NCBI RefSeq assembly: GCF_008370495.1
Contig: NZ_VTUX01000003.1
Coordinates: forward strand, 310,001-374,000
DNA: 64,000 nucleotides
Reading direction: 5' to 3'
Source of the DNA: Pseudohalioglobus sediminis
GTDB taxonomy: Bacteria > Pseudomonadota > Gammaproteobacteria > Pseudomonadales > Halieaceae
Part shown: positions 52,187 through 60,510 of the stretch, piece after piece
Layout of the letters: the number at the start of each line of letters is the position of its first letter
Position numbering within the stretch: position 1 is the stretch's first letter
Made by a program: the position numbers and the translations under genes
The notes under the pieces: model-generated
What the model saw: the letters and a program-made list of their open reading frames with translations, nothing else
What the model was told of the DNA's origin: nothing
The model's database searches: none

Positions 52187-53536
52187 ATGACACCTGAATC
52201 GACCTGGCTATCACTGATACCTGCGGCTGTAGCCATCGTAACTGCGGTACTCAGCCGCCGACCGATAGAGTCGCTTCTGGCAGGTGTATTTGCCGGTCTG
52301 TTACTGCTTGGCCCCGGCTCTGCAGTTGTCAATTTTTCCTCCATTCTATTGGAGGTGATGATGGATGAGACCATCGCCTGGGTGATTATCGTCTGTGGAC
52401 TGATGGGCAGCCTGATTGCCCTACTGATGCGAGTGGGTGCCGCAGACGCTTTCAGTCACGCCCTGGCTTCAAGGGCAAAGGATGCCCGCAGTTCGCTCCT
52501 GTACACCTGGTGCCTTGGACTGGTGATCTTTATCGACGATTACCTCAATGCCCTGGCGGTGGGCTCAGCCATGCGCAAGGTGACCGACAAGTTCCGGGTG
52601 TCACGTGAAATGCTGGCCTATGTGGTGGATTCCACCGCAGCGCCGATCTGCGTCCTGATACCTGTCTCCACCTGGGCAGTGTTTTTCGCCGGGGTGCTGG
52701 AAGTCTCCGACGTGGCAGAGCCGGGCGAAGGCATGGCTCTTTACATCAGTTCCATTCCCTACATGCTCTACGCCTGGATAGCGGGCCTGATGGTGCCACT
52801 GGTTGCCACCGGTCGCATACCACCTTTGGGCATGATGAAAATCGCCCAGGCCCAGGCAGCAGAGAACGGTAACGCCTCACATGACGATGAATTCGACGTG
52901 GCCGCGAGTAATAACCCCGAGCGGGTCCGTATCTATCATTTCTTGCTTCCACTATTTGCACTGATCGGGTTCAGCCTCTGGTACGACCTGGACGTACAGG
53001 TCGGCGTGCTAATGGCAGTCGTCGTCACAATCGTGCTGTATGGGGTTCAACGGCTGATGGCCTGGACCGAGATGTTTGATGCGGTACTGGAAGGCATCAA
53101 AATCATGGTACCTGCCCTGATCATCGTGGTAGTCGCATTCATGTTCAAGGAGGTCAACGACCAACTGGGCCTGGCCCAGTTCGTAATCGAAAACGTGACA
53201 CCCTACATGACACCCACGCTACTGCCCCTGGTGGTATTTGTGACCGTAGCACTGATCGCCTTTGCCACCGGCTCCAGCTGGGGCGTGTTTGCCATTGCCA
53301 TCCCCATCGTGCTACCGCTGGCAGACAGCGTGGGGGTCAGCCCCCAACTGGCCATCGGCGCGCTGGTCTCAGCCAGCGCCTTTGGCAGCCACGCCTGCTT
53401 CTATTCTGACGCTACTGTTTTGGCTGCCCAGGGCAGCGGTTGTGGAGTAATGGAACATGCACTAACGCAAATTCCCTATGCAGTCATCGCCGCTCTGCTC
53501 GCCGGTACCGGCCTGACACTCATCGCGGCCTTGTAA
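52187..53536 (+). CDS. NhaC-family Na+/H+ antiporter-like transporter
   Basis: A 449-residue integral membrane protein with roughly 11 helices. It matches the NhaC group: 'ALVIFIDDYLNALAVGSAM'-type segment ('LGLVIFIDDYLNALAVG', about 105-122), 'VVDSTAAPICVLIPVSTWAV' (about 145-164) and 'FATGSSWGVFAIAIPIVLPL' (about 360-380). The family exchanges sodium for protons or amphiphilic solutes such as malate-lactate or tyrosine. In this island it may couple uptake of an organic acid to the sodium gradient, fitting a marine host. It follows the exported helical protein by 17 bp. Confidence 0.9.
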   Translation: MTPESTWLSLIPAAVAIVTAVLSRRPIESLLAGVFAGLLLLGPGSAVVNFSSILLEVMMDETIAWVIIVCGLMGSLIALLMRVGAADAFSHALASRAKDARSSLLYTWCLGLVIFIDDYLNALAVGSAMRKVTDKFRVSREMLAYVVDSTAAPICVLIPVSTWAVFFAGVLEVSDVAEPGEGMALYISSIPYMLYAWIAGLMVPLVATGRIPPLGMMKIAQAQAAENGNASHDDEFDVAASNNPERVRIYHFLLPLFALIGFSLWYDLDVQVGVLMAVVVTIVLYGVQRLMAWTEMFDAVLEGIKIMVPALIIVVVAFMFKEVNDQLGLAQFVIENVTPYMTPTLLPLVVFVTVALIAFATGSSWGVFAIAIPIVLPLADSVGVSPQLAIGALVSASAFGSHACFYSDATVLAAQGSGCGVMEHALTQIPYAVIAALLAGTGLTLIAAL

Positions 53537-53553
53537 ATGACCGGGAGGATCAA

Positions 53554-54501
53554 CTAATTAGGGGTACTGCGACCTTGATTCAGATCCAGCTTTCGTCCCA
53601 GGAAAGCGAACACCGAGTCCCAGTGCAGCCGGCCCGGTGAGGACGCCGGTAACAGTGTTTCCATACCGTGTACCCCTCCCTCGGTGACAAACAACTCACA
53701 AGCGACCCCGTCGGATTGCAGCCGCTCAGCGTAGGTCACGCACTCCTCATAGAACAAATCCAGATCGCCAATAGCCAGCAAGGTCTCGGGCAGGCCGGCG
53801 AGCGATTCCCGGCGTGCCGCTACGGCGTGGGTGGGGGCCTCGGGCAAACCGGGATCCTGCCCCAGGTACCGTTGCCATCCCCCCCAGTTGTTGCGATTGT
53901 TCCACACGAAATGCTGCTCCGCCGTTAAGTCCGCACGTGTGGCGGTGCGATCATCAAGCATCGGGGCCAATAGCCATTGCGCCACGGGCTGTGGGCCACC
54001 CTCATCGAGTAACCGCTGCGCCAGTGTCGCGGCCAGCCCACCGCCGGCGCTCTCACCGGCGACAACGACCCGCTGCGGATCGACACCTAGCTCTACACTG
54101 TGCTGTTGCAGCCATTCCCAGCTAGCCACACAATCATCCAGCGCCGCGGGAAAGGCGCTTTGGGGCGCCAGGCGGTAATCCACCGATACCACGGTTATAC
54201 CCAGGGCATCCACGATGCGGCGGCAGGTAGCATCGTCAGTATTGGCACTAAAACACAAGTAACCACCGCCATGAATCCACAACAGCGCGGCATCGCTTGC
54301 CGGGCTTGCAGGCTGGTATATCTTGCTACGTGATGGTCCATGCGCTGCCCAACGAACCGTGGTAGTTGCGTCCCCTTTAAAGGGGGGTATCAGTTTGACC
54401 AGAGCGTTCACCAACATTCGAACCGGCGGCCAATGATAAGGCAGCGCCGGGATCCAGCGCGCCGAACTTTGATAGTCAGGGTGTACTTTATTGAGCTTCA
54501 T
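53554..54501 (-). CDS. Alpha/beta hydrolase, HSL-family esterase
   Basis: A 315-residue esterase of the hormone-sensitive-lipase group. Seen: the oxyanion motif 'WIHGGGYLCFS' (about 75), the nucleophile elbow 'GESAGGG' (about 148), and the Asp/His partners in 'AIGDLDLFYEECV' and 'EGGVHGMETL' near the C-terminus. It would hydrolyse a short or medium ester, perhaps releasing an alcohol (for instance an acetylated terpenol) for the alcohol dehydrogenase in the same run. It is last in the minus run ADH, SMR pump, NAD(P)-binding protein, esterase. Confidence 0.92.
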   Translation of the reverse strand: MKLNKVHPDYQSSARWIPALPYHWPPVRMLVNALVKLIPPFKGDATTTVRWAAHGPSRSKIYQPASPASDAALLWIHGGGYLCFSANTDDATCRRIVDALGITVVSVDYRLAPQSAFPAALDDCVASWEWLQQHSVELGVDPQRVVVAGESAGGGLAATLAQRLLDEGGPQPVAQWLLAPMLDDRTATRADLTAEQHFVWNNRNNWGGWQRYLGQDPGLPEAPTHAVAARRESLAGLPETLLAIGDLDLFYEECVTYAERLQSDGVACELFVTEGGVHGMETLLPASSPGRLHWDSVFAFLGRKLDLNQGRSTPN

Positions 54502-54530
54502 TTCGGCCGTTTCCGCCAGCGATTGAAATA

Positions 54531-55184
54531 TTATCTTTGAAGCAACATCACGGCATCCGGCACCGGAATATCACCGTCTGTAAGCTCTATAATCTCTCGA
54601 CGAATCGCGGGGGTATCAATGAGCGCAGCTAACATTTTTGCGACGCTGCCTCGAGCCACACAACCGTAGCTGATGGCCAGTCCTGCGTTTACCAGGCCGT
54701 TACCGTCCTCACTGACAAGCGTTCCAGGGCGCAGAATGACCCAGTCCAGTTCCGACGCAGCCAAAGCATTATCGGCCTGCCTTTTCACTTTCATATAGTG
54801 CTCGAAGCCATCTTTCCTCGGCTGAGCGCGACCCGCATCCATAAATGCGGAGACCAGATAGACACGCGCTATACCATTCGCCCTGGCCGCATGAATGGTT
54901 TTTATGACGCCCTCCCCATCGATTGCTGTGGTGCGCTCGAGTCCACTGCCAGCGGCGCCGGCAGAGAATACAACAACATCGCAATCCCGCGTGAATTCCG
55001 TAAGGTCTTCTACGGTCAGAGTCATGATGTCACCAAGTCGGGGGGTAATACCCGCATTTTCAAGCTTGCCTGCCTGTTCAGGCTTCCGGTGCAGACCAGC
55101 TACATCGTGCCCTGCATCGACAAGCATTGGACCAAGCCGGGAGCCCACGCCCCCGGTGACTCCAATAATGAAGATCTTACTCAT
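54531..55184 (-). CDS. NAD(P)-binding atypical SDR
   Basis: A 217-residue NAD(P)H-binding protein with 'IIGVTGGVGSRLGPMLVDAG' (about 6-25) and 'VAGLHRKPEQAGKLENAGI', where the Arg favours NADP(H), then 'VVVFSAGAAGSGLERT'. It is in the YwnB/NAD_binding_10 group of small atypical SDRs without the Tyr-Lys pair, so reductase activity is uncertain and a sensor role is possible. It lies 25 bp after the SMR pump gene and 29 bp before the esterase gene. Confidence 0.85.
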   Translation of the reverse strand: MSKIFIIGVTGGVGSRLGPMLVDAGHDVAGLHRKPEQAGKLENAGITPRLGDIMTLTVEDLTEFTRDCDVVVFSAGAAGSGLERTTAIDGEGVIKTIHAARANGIARVYLVSAFMDAGRAQPRKDGFEHYMKVKRQADNALAASELDWVILRPGTLVSEDGNGLVNAGLAISYGCVARGSVAKMLAALIDTPAIRREIIELTDGDIPVPDAVMLLQR

Positions 55185-55209
55185 GTTATATTCCGCCTCA
55201 GGAGCGTCC

Positions 55210-55536
55210 TTAAGTTTCTATGCTGGAAAATACCCGCAGGACAACAACACCACTGATAATCAGCGCGATACCCAAAATGGCCGGTAAGTCCATTTTCTGG
55301 CCAAACATCACTGCGCCCACGATGGTTATCAGTACAATGCCAAGGCCAGCCCATAGTGCGTAGGCGACGCCTATGGGAATCGTTTGGAGGACAAGCGACA
55401 AGAAGTAGAAAGAAGCGCCATATCCCGCCACCACCAGCAGACTGGGCACCAGCCTGGAAAAACCTTGTGACTCCTTCAGCGCACTGGTTGCCAGCACTTC
55501 AGCAACTATTGCGATTGTCAGGTACCAATAGCCCAC
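55210..55536 (-). CDS. Small multidrug resistance (EmrE-type) efflux protein
   Basis: A 108-residue protein with four membrane helices, very like EmrE: the essential Glu in 'TIAIVAEVLATSALK' (helix 1), 'GYGASFYFLSLVLQTIPIGV', 'AYALWAGLGIVLI' and 'FGQKMDLPAILGIALI'. GTG 55536 is preferred because CGGAGG lies five bases upstream and the length then matches EmrE; the frame opens nine codons earlier at a TTG. It would export lipophilic cations or toxic intermediates using protons. It starts 36 bp after the ADH stop in the same transcript, perhaps as a solvent or alcohol tolerance function. Confidence 0.92.
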   Translation of the reverse strand: MGYWYLTIAIVAEVLATSALKESQGFSRLVPSLLVVAGYGASFYFLSLVLQTIPIGVAYALWAGLGIVLITIVGAVMFGQKMDLPAILGIALIISGVVVLRVFSSIET

Positions 55537-55572
55537 ATTGTCCTCCGGAAAAAACTGGATCAAAAATGGCTT

Positions 55573-56685
55573 TTAAGGCCGCAAAACAGCCTTGATCACT
55601 TTCCCCTGCTCGGTGTCTTCGACCGCTTTATTGATGTCGTCGAGCTTGTAGAATGTGACCAGCTTGTCAAAAGGGAAGCGGCCCTGTTTGTAGAGCTCTA
55701 TCAACCTTGGAATGAACACATCCGGAACACTGTCGCCTTCGATGATGCCACGCAGGCTCCGTCCGAACATAATGCTGTTCATATCGATCGCGCACTCCGT
55801 CCCAACAGGCGATACACCGATCAGCCCGCATACCCCCGTCAACGTCAGCGAATCCACAGCTTGCCGGAGAACCTCGGGTATTCCCGTGCACTCCAGCGTA
55901 TAGTGAACCCCTGTCGGCCTGATTTGATGGATGCCCTCGATGGGGTCGCCCTGAGTCGGGTCGATTGCATGGGTAGCACCTAATTCACGCGCCAATTCAC
56001 GCCGCGAAGCATTGGGGTCGACGGCGATGATTTGACCACATCCTGCGACCTTTGCCGCCATCACTGCGGCGAGCCCGACCGAACCACAGCCAAATATCGC
56101 GATGCTCATACCCGGTCGTGGGTTGAGCGAGTTCATTACGGCGCCGGCCCCTGTCTGAATGCCGCAGCCCAGTGGCCCTAACAGATCAAGCGGAACGTCA
56201 TCCGGTACCTTTACCGTGTTCTTTTCAGTGGCCAGGGCATGCGTTGCGAAAGAGGATTGATTGAAAAAGTTGCCGTGAATGACTTCATCACCCTTACGCA
56301 GGGTTGTGGAGGCATCGAGACGGGTCGCGGCGAAGTTGCAATCGTAGAGCTCGTGGCAGTAACCCGGACTGTGTTCGAGGCAAGGCTCGCAGTGGCCACA
56401 AGAGAGAAAGCTGAGCACGACGCGGTCGCCAGGCTTCACCTTGGTGACTGATTTCCCAACGCTCTCGACAATCCCGGAGCCCTCATGGCCAAACACACAG
56501 GGCAAGGGTACTGGGAAGTACTGATCTCGACACACGAGGTCCGTGTGGCAGACCCCGACACCCGCTACTCGTATCAGGACTTCATCACTGCGTGGCGCCT
56601 CAAGGCTTAGATCCTCGATAAGGAATTTCCCAGACTTCTCGCGGATGACTGCTGCTTTAACGTCGACTGATGCTTCGCCTGGCAT
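55573..56685 (-). CDS. Zinc-dependent aryl/allyl alcohol dehydrogenase (benzyl alcohol/geraniol type)
   Basis: A 370-residue medium-chain zinc alcohol dehydrogenase, with ATG 56685 preceded by GGGGAG. Catalytic zinc ligands Cys 46 ('VGVCHTDLV') and His 67 ('FGHEGSG') are seen, with structural-zinc cysteines at about 96, 99, 102 and 110 ('[16 protein letters not shown]'). The coenzyme loop is '[10 protein letters not shown]' with Asp in 'AVDPNASR', favouring NAD. This is the XylB/GeoA style of enzyme for benzylic and allylic alcohols. It is divergent from the LinD-like gene, and in linalool/geraniol degraders a GeoA-type dehydrogenase oxidises the geraniol made by LinD. It heads the run ADH, SMR pump, NAD(P)-binding protein, esterase. 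Confidence 0.92.
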   Translation of the reverse strand: MPGEASVDVKAAVIREKSGKFLIEDLSLEAPRSDEVLIRVAGVGVCHTDLVCRDQYFPVPLPCVFGHEGSGIVESVGKSVTKVKPGDRVVLSFLSCGHCEPCLEHSPGYCHELYDCNFAATRLDASTTLRKGDEVIHGNFFNQSSFATHALATEKNTVKVPDDVPLDLLGPLGCGIQTGAGAVMNSLNPRPGMSIAIFGCGSVGLAAVMAAKVAGCGQIIAVDPNASRRELARELGATHAIDPTQGDPIEGIHQIRPTGVHYTLECTGIPEVLRQAVDSLTLTGVCGLIGVSPVGTECAIDMNSIMFGRSLRGIIEGDSVPDVFIPRLIELYKQGRFPFDKLVTFYKLDDINKAVEDTEQGKVIKAVLRP

Positions 56686-56750
56686 GGTTTTCTCCCCGTG
56701 GCAGTTAATTGAACCTTCATCTACCGAATCGAAAGTCCGCCTCAATACTT

Positions 56751-56770
56751 TACATGTCACTTGACATGTA
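56751..56770. promoter_or_regulatory. Perfect 20-bp palindrome in the ADH/LinD-like promoter region
   Basis: TACATGTCA-CT-TGACATGTA is a perfect inverted repeat in the gap between divergent genes, 66 bp before the ADH start. It shares the TGACATGT element with the region before the TetR gene at 59307-59876, so that regulator is a candidate ligand. Confidence 0.65.
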
Positions 56771-56795
56771 GCATATTATCATCCGAGTATCGCTA

Positions 56796-56811
56796 TAATC
56801 AACTGTGTAAA
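56796..56811. promoter_or_regulatory. Recurrent operator, site 13, overlapping a -10-like TATAAT
   Basis: TAATCA-ACTG-TGTAAA followed by GTA, 17 bp before the LinD-like ATG. TATAAT at 56794-56799 overlaps its left half, a classic repressor position. The ribosome site GGAGAG follows. Confidence 0.65.
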
Positions 56812-56827
56812 GTATTCGGAGAGAGCA

Positions 56828-58450
56828 ATGGTAGCATTGATAGCGTCAGCGGCCCTGGTGACCGCACTTGTTATTCCCGGTGTCGGCTTTGCCGCTGATC
56901 CGGATCCCGCGGACTATCCTGCGTTATCCACTGAACAAGTGGGCCACGTGCGCCACATGATCAATATAGCGAACGACCTTCCCGGTGACTTTGAACTCCT
57001 GGGAGAGATGGACCCCGTTTACTATATGAGCTTCCATGCCTACCAGTTTCAGTTCGCGTTTGCGCATTACGCTTTGGCATCCGCTCATTATCACTACACC
57101 CCCGCCCATCGCGATCTCTATCAAGACACGTCGGCCAAATTGATTAAAAGAATGATTTACAAGGATGTATGGGATTATTGGGCGCACGTGAGCAAGTTTG
57201 ACCTGACAGACAGAACCGAAACCGAAGCGGGCGAGGTCATGGTCAATTATACCGAGGATGACTGGTACGGCTGGATCGATCCCAACATCAAGAAGAACAT
57301 CATGTACAGCGGCCACCTGTTGCAAATGGTTGGCCTGCACGAGTCCCTGTTTGACGATCACCGCTACGATGAACCGGGGTCTCTCACGTTTCGCTATGCG
57401 CCAGTTGAGTACGGCCAGCCCCCCGTAGAGATAAAGTACGACCACAACCGACTGACAACGGTGATTTACGATCAGTTTGTAGAAGATCACTTTCGCGGGA
57501 TCGAGTGCGAGCGCAACGCCGTCTACGCCGAGTGCAACCAGCACCCTATCCTCGGCCTCATGTCCTATGACCTCAAGCACGGCACAGAGCTGTCACACGA
57601 GGTCAGGACCAAGTTCAAGCAGGTGATGCAGAAGCGGCACTATATAGACCCCGAAACCAGAACCACGATGTATTTCCTGAAGGTCAAGCAGGACGAGGTT
57701 GTGCCAGCAACCTACGCATGGGCCGATGGCTGGAACGGCCACGCTCAACACGTATGGGACAAGGAGTACATTGAGAGCCTTTACCCATATCAGCAGAAGC
57801 GCTACATACCGTCGATGCTGAAAGGCACGCCAGGGGACAACATGGGCTGGACTGCATCATTCGATTTCGGCTGGTTTGCTCTTCTTGCCTCAGAGGTCGG
57901 TGATAAAGAGACGGTTCAATTGATGACCGATTACGCGGATGCAAACTTCAGCCCAACGTGGATCGATGGGGGGCTCTATTACCCGTCCACCGCGGACTAC
58001 TCATATAACTTCTCCCGCGACGAAAATGGGCTCATACAGAACGTAGGACCGGTTACAGGTAACGTACTGATTGGTTTTTCTCGTATCAATCCGGCGGACG
58101 GGCTGTGGCACATTTACAACAGGCCCTTTGAGTCATCACACTTCGCAAGCCCGCACATTACCGATATCGACTACCTTGAGGCCAGTGTCACGCAAGCCGT
58201 TTTCGATAGCGCAAAGGACGCTCTGGTCGTAACTCTTTCACCGGGGCCCGTGGAGAGCGGCTCCACTTCGTTCACCGTTCGTCAATTGGATAAAGCGAAG
58301 ACATACGCATTAATCAAGGATGGAAAGACTCTGGGCAATATTAGCGAAAAAGGTCAGTTACCGTCCGGCACCCAATGGCAGGATGACGGATCTCTGCTCA
58401 TCACAACGGATTTGCGTGAACAGCACTCTTTTATAATAAAAGCGAAATAG
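56828..58450 (+). CDS. Linalool dehydratase/isomerase (LinD)-like periplasmic enzyme
   Basis: A 540-residue exported protein (signal peptide 'LVTALVIPGVGFAA') whose core matches LinD of Castellaniella as I recall it: 'KKNIMYSGHLLQMVGLHE' (about 155-172) with the catalytic-type His 163, and 'GIECERNAVYAECNQHP' (about 224-240) with Cys 227 and Cys 236 at the same nine-residue spacing as LinD Cys171/Cys180, then 'DLKHGTELSHEVRTKF'. LinD interconverts linalool, geraniol and myrcene in the periplasm. This protein is longer than LinD (about 397), with a C-terminal beta-rich extension (about 455-540), and the LinD Asp/Tyr pair is not clearly conserved, so the substrate may differ. A DsbA-like gene follows after 29 bp and a GeoA-style dehydrogenase is divergent. 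Confidence 0.85.
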   Translation: MVALIASAALVTALVIPGVGFAADPDPADYPALSTEQVGHVRHMINIANDLPGDFELLGEMDPVYYMSFHAYQFQFAFAHYALASAHYHYTPAHRDLYQDTSAKLIKRMIYKDVWDYWAHVSKFDLTDRTETEAGEVMVNYTEDDWYGWIDPNIKKNIMYSGHLLQMVGLHESLFDDHRYDEPGSLTFRYAPVEYGQPPVEIKYDHNRLTTVIYDQFVEDHFRGIECERNAVYAECNQHPILGLMSYDLKHGTELSHEVRTKFKQVMQKRHYIDPETRTTMYFLKVKQDEVVPATYAWADGWNGHAQHVWDKEYIESLYPYQQKRYIPSMLKGTPGDNMGWTASFDFGWFALLASEVGDKETVQLMTDYADANFSPTWIDGGLYYPSTADYSYNFSRDENGLIQNVGPVTGNVLIGFSRINPADGLWHIYNRPFESSHFASPHITDIDYLEASVTQAVFDSAKDALVVTLSPGPVESGSTSFTVRQLDKAKTYALIKDGKTLGNISEKGQLPSGTQWQDDGSLLITTDLREQHSFIIKAK

Positions 58451-58479
58451 AAGCGTACTGCCTGGAGGCAACAGACTGC

Positions 58480-59256
58480 ATGTACTGTGCTCTACGAAAT
58501 CTGGTTGCGCTCACCCTTGTTCTTGCGATTGCAGCCTGCGGGTCCAGCGACCCCGGCCCCTCCTCTACGGGTAGTCTTGACCCTGAACAGGTAAAGGAAT
58601 ACCTCCTCATGCACCCTGAAATAGTGCTCGATGACGCGGAAGTGAGCGATGCGATCCGCAAAGCAGGTCTCCGACGTGAACAGGGACGCGCTGCCGAGGA
58701 ACGGCGGTCGTTATTGAAAGCTTACTCCGACCTGCTGCAATCACCACTCACGCCCTCTTCAGGCGGCACAGACGCAGACATCACCGTAATCGAGTTTTAC
58801 GACTATCAATGCGCCCCTTGCAGGGCCAGTTACCCCGAGCTTAAACAGGCCCGAGCCACGGAGCCCGGTATTCGCTACCTATACGGCCAACTCCCCATCT
58901 ATGGCAGCCACTCGATCATGGCTGCTCGGGCAGCCGTCGCCGCTCACCGCCAGGGTCTATTCGAGGAATTTCATCACGCCCTGATGACGACAGATTCGGC
59001 GCTGGACATGGAAGTGATCTTCGCCACAGCTGAAAAAGCCGGACTCGACATTGAGAAACTACAGGCCGATATGCGCGACCCGCTGGTCCATCAATACCTG
59101 GAGGAGGTTCGAGCGCTGGCGGAAGCGCTCCACATAACAGGCACGCCTTCGTTTATCATAGGAGATGCAAAGCTGAGCGGCGGGGTAAGGGCTGGCGATC
59201 TGAGGAGCGAACTCGGTCGCCAACGAGCTCAGATAAAACTCTCACCGCGGCAGTAG
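58480..59256 (+). CDS. DsbA-family thioredoxin-fold lipoprotein
   Basis: A 258-residue thiol-disulfide oxidoreductase. The N-terminus ends in a lipobox (LAIAAC, Cys 20), so it is anchored to a membrane facing the periplasm. After a helical spacer with the DsbA N-terminal pattern ('LDPEQVKEYLLMHPEIVLDD') comes the active site CAPC (111-114, 'FYDYQCAPCRASYPEL'), and the cis-proline loop 'TGTPSFIIGD' closes the fold. It resembles Com1/DsbA-like proteins. Its position 29 bp after the LinD-like gene suggests that it sets the redox state of that enzyme's cysteine pair, though this is inference. Confidence 0.92.
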   Translation: MYCALRNLVALTLVLAIAACGSSDPGPSSTGSLDPEQVKEYLLMHPEIVLDDAEVSDAIRKAGLRREQGRAAEERRSLLKAYSDLLQSPLTPSSGGTDADITVIEFYDYQCAPCRASYPELKQARATEPGIRYLYGQLPIYGSHSIMAARAAVAAHRQGLFEEFHHALMTTDSALDMEVIFATAEKAGLDIEKLQADMRDPLVHQYLEEVRALAEALHITGTPSFIIGDAKLSGGVRAGDLRSELGRQRAQIKLSPRQ

Positions 59257-59306
59257 GAACCAGGCGCCAAGCCGATTGACCTGGCCGTCGAGCGACAGAT
59301 GCTTAT

Positions 59307-59876
59307 TCAATGACTTTTTCCATACCGGTTCTCAACAAATTTGAGAATCGTGTCCCGGACCAGGCCACGGTCTTTTTCCCATCGCCTTCCCTCGCCGGTG
59401 AAAAGTGACTCACCCTCCAATAACGACATAAGGCATAGGGCTTCACCGTGTGACGAATCGACCCCGGCCTCTTCCATGGCATTCACCAGCAATTTCATGT
59501 ACTCGGCATAGACTTCTTCGAGCAGATCAGAAACCAGCGGCTCAACCTGCTCCATCGCCCACAACTGCGGCCAGAGCCTGTCACTAAGCAATGCGTCTCC
59601 CGGCGCGGAAGTCTCTTCCAACATAAAGACCGCAATATCATAGACAGTCGGGCCATCGTCCAGTCCTCTATGTGCCCAGGCATTCTTGATCTGCTCCTCG
59701 ATCAAGCCTACCAGGGCCCGCAACAGCTCTTCCCAGGTTCGAAAATGATATTGAAGAGCGTCCAGTTTCATACCGCTTGCTCTTGCCAGTGATCGCATCG
59801 TCAGACTGCTATAGCCTTCGTCCGCGATAATTTCGATGGCGATCTGCAGAATTTCCCGCCGGCGTTCACCCGCCAT
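59307..59876 (-). CDS. TetR-family transcriptional regulator
   Basis: A 189-residue TetR regulator of normal size. The N-terminal helix-turn-helix is 'LTMRSLARASGMKLDALQYHF' (about 26-46), followed by a helical ligand-binding domain that I cannot assign to a ligand. It faces the DsbA-like gene tail to tail. A 10-bp inverted repeat (59895-59934) lies 19-58 bp before its start, a likely autoregulatory site, and the repeat shares TGACATGT with the palindrome at 56751-56770, suggesting control of the LinD-like and ADH operons. Confidence 0.92.
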   Translation of the reverse strand: MAGERRREILQIAIEIIADEGYSSLTMRSLARASGMKLDALQYHFRTWEELLRALVGLIEEQIKNAWAHRGLDDGPTVYDIAVFMLEETSAPGDALLSDRLWPQLWAMEQVEPLVSDLLEEVYAEYMKLLVNAMEEAGVDSSHGEALCLMSLLEGESLFTGEGRRWEKDRGLVRDTILKFVENRYGKSH

Positions 59877-59894
59877 TCTCTAGACCCTCAATTG

Positions 59895-59934
59895 ACATGT
59901 CGTACGGGATGCTAGAACTTGTCATACGACATGT
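59895..59934. promoter_or_regulatory. Inverted repeat before the TetR gene
   Basis: ACATGTCGTA (59895-59904) and TACGACATGT (59925-59934) are exact inverted repeats separated by 20 bp. The left arm extends to TTGACATGTCG. Probable autoregulatory operator. Confidence 0.6.
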
Positions 59935-60040
59935 AAAGCAATTGTGGTCGTGCCCCATCAAACAGTGCTATGTTGAGCCATACGGTCCCTGCCTCCAACA
60001 GGAAGTGTGTTCTCGGCAGTCACAGACTCACCGGGCGTGG

Positions 60041-60487
60041 CTAATCGTGCGGATACGAGACACTGATCTTTTTGATCGGGCTGAGCTGACGCCATGTGCC
60101 ATTGAACCCCTTGGGCATTACTAACGCATCACCGGGCCCATAGATCCTGGCGGAGCCACTTTCATCCGTAATCTCTACCTGCCCCTCAACAAAGTACATC
60201 ACCTCATGCACCGGCCAGTCGGCGAGCTTCAAAGTGACCTCTGAGCCGTGGTAGAAATCAACTTCGAACTTGCCATCATTTGAGTGGAACTTGTTCAAGC
60301 TGCCTGCCACCGGATTATCTCCTGCGATTACCTGCATGTAGGGGTGCTCGGTAACTGCATCCAAGGCGACATTTTCCATTTCTGAAGGATCCAGGGAAAC
60401 TATAGTCTTATGCATCATTTCTTCCTCAGCCAGGACGATGCCGCACAACATAGCGGCAGAGAATAAAAAGGTGGAAAGTTTCTTCAT
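60041..60487 (-). CDS. Secreted cupin protein (cupin B)
   Basis: A 148-residue cupin with a signal peptide ('MKKLSTFLFSAAMLCGIVLA') and a barrel showing 'HEVMYFVEGQVEITDESG' and 'GDALVMPKGFNGTWRQLSP'. It is expected in the periplasm. Its 5' half ('TIVSLDPSEM' to 'VIAGDNPVAGS') has a decayed copy at 62652-62777, on the other side of the SpdH-like gene. It is the most downstream gene of the minus-strand cluster and follows a cupin 3' fragment (60511-60656). Whether it is an enzyme, a sensor or a binding protein is unknown. Confidence 0.87.
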   Translation of the reverse strand: MKKLSTFLFSAAMLCGIVLAEEEMMHKTIVSLDPSEMENVALDAVTEHPYMQVIAGDNPVAGSLNKFHSNDGKFEVDFYHGSEVTLKLADWPVHEVMYFVEGQVEITDESGSARIYGPGDALVMPKGFNGTWRQLSPIKKISVSYPHD

Positions 60488-60510
60488 TACAATTCTCCTT
60501 TGCGAAACCG

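Noticed and set aside
56749-56764. TTTACA before the ADH gene as a recurrent operator
   Set aside because: Only the left half-site is present; the sequence that follows belongs to the 20-bp TACATGTCA palindrome.
59921-59936. TGTAAAG at the TetR promoter as a 14th recurrent operator
   Set aside because: The right half fits but the left half (GTCATACGAC region) does not match TnTACA with a 4-bp gap; it is better explained by the separate inverted repeat.
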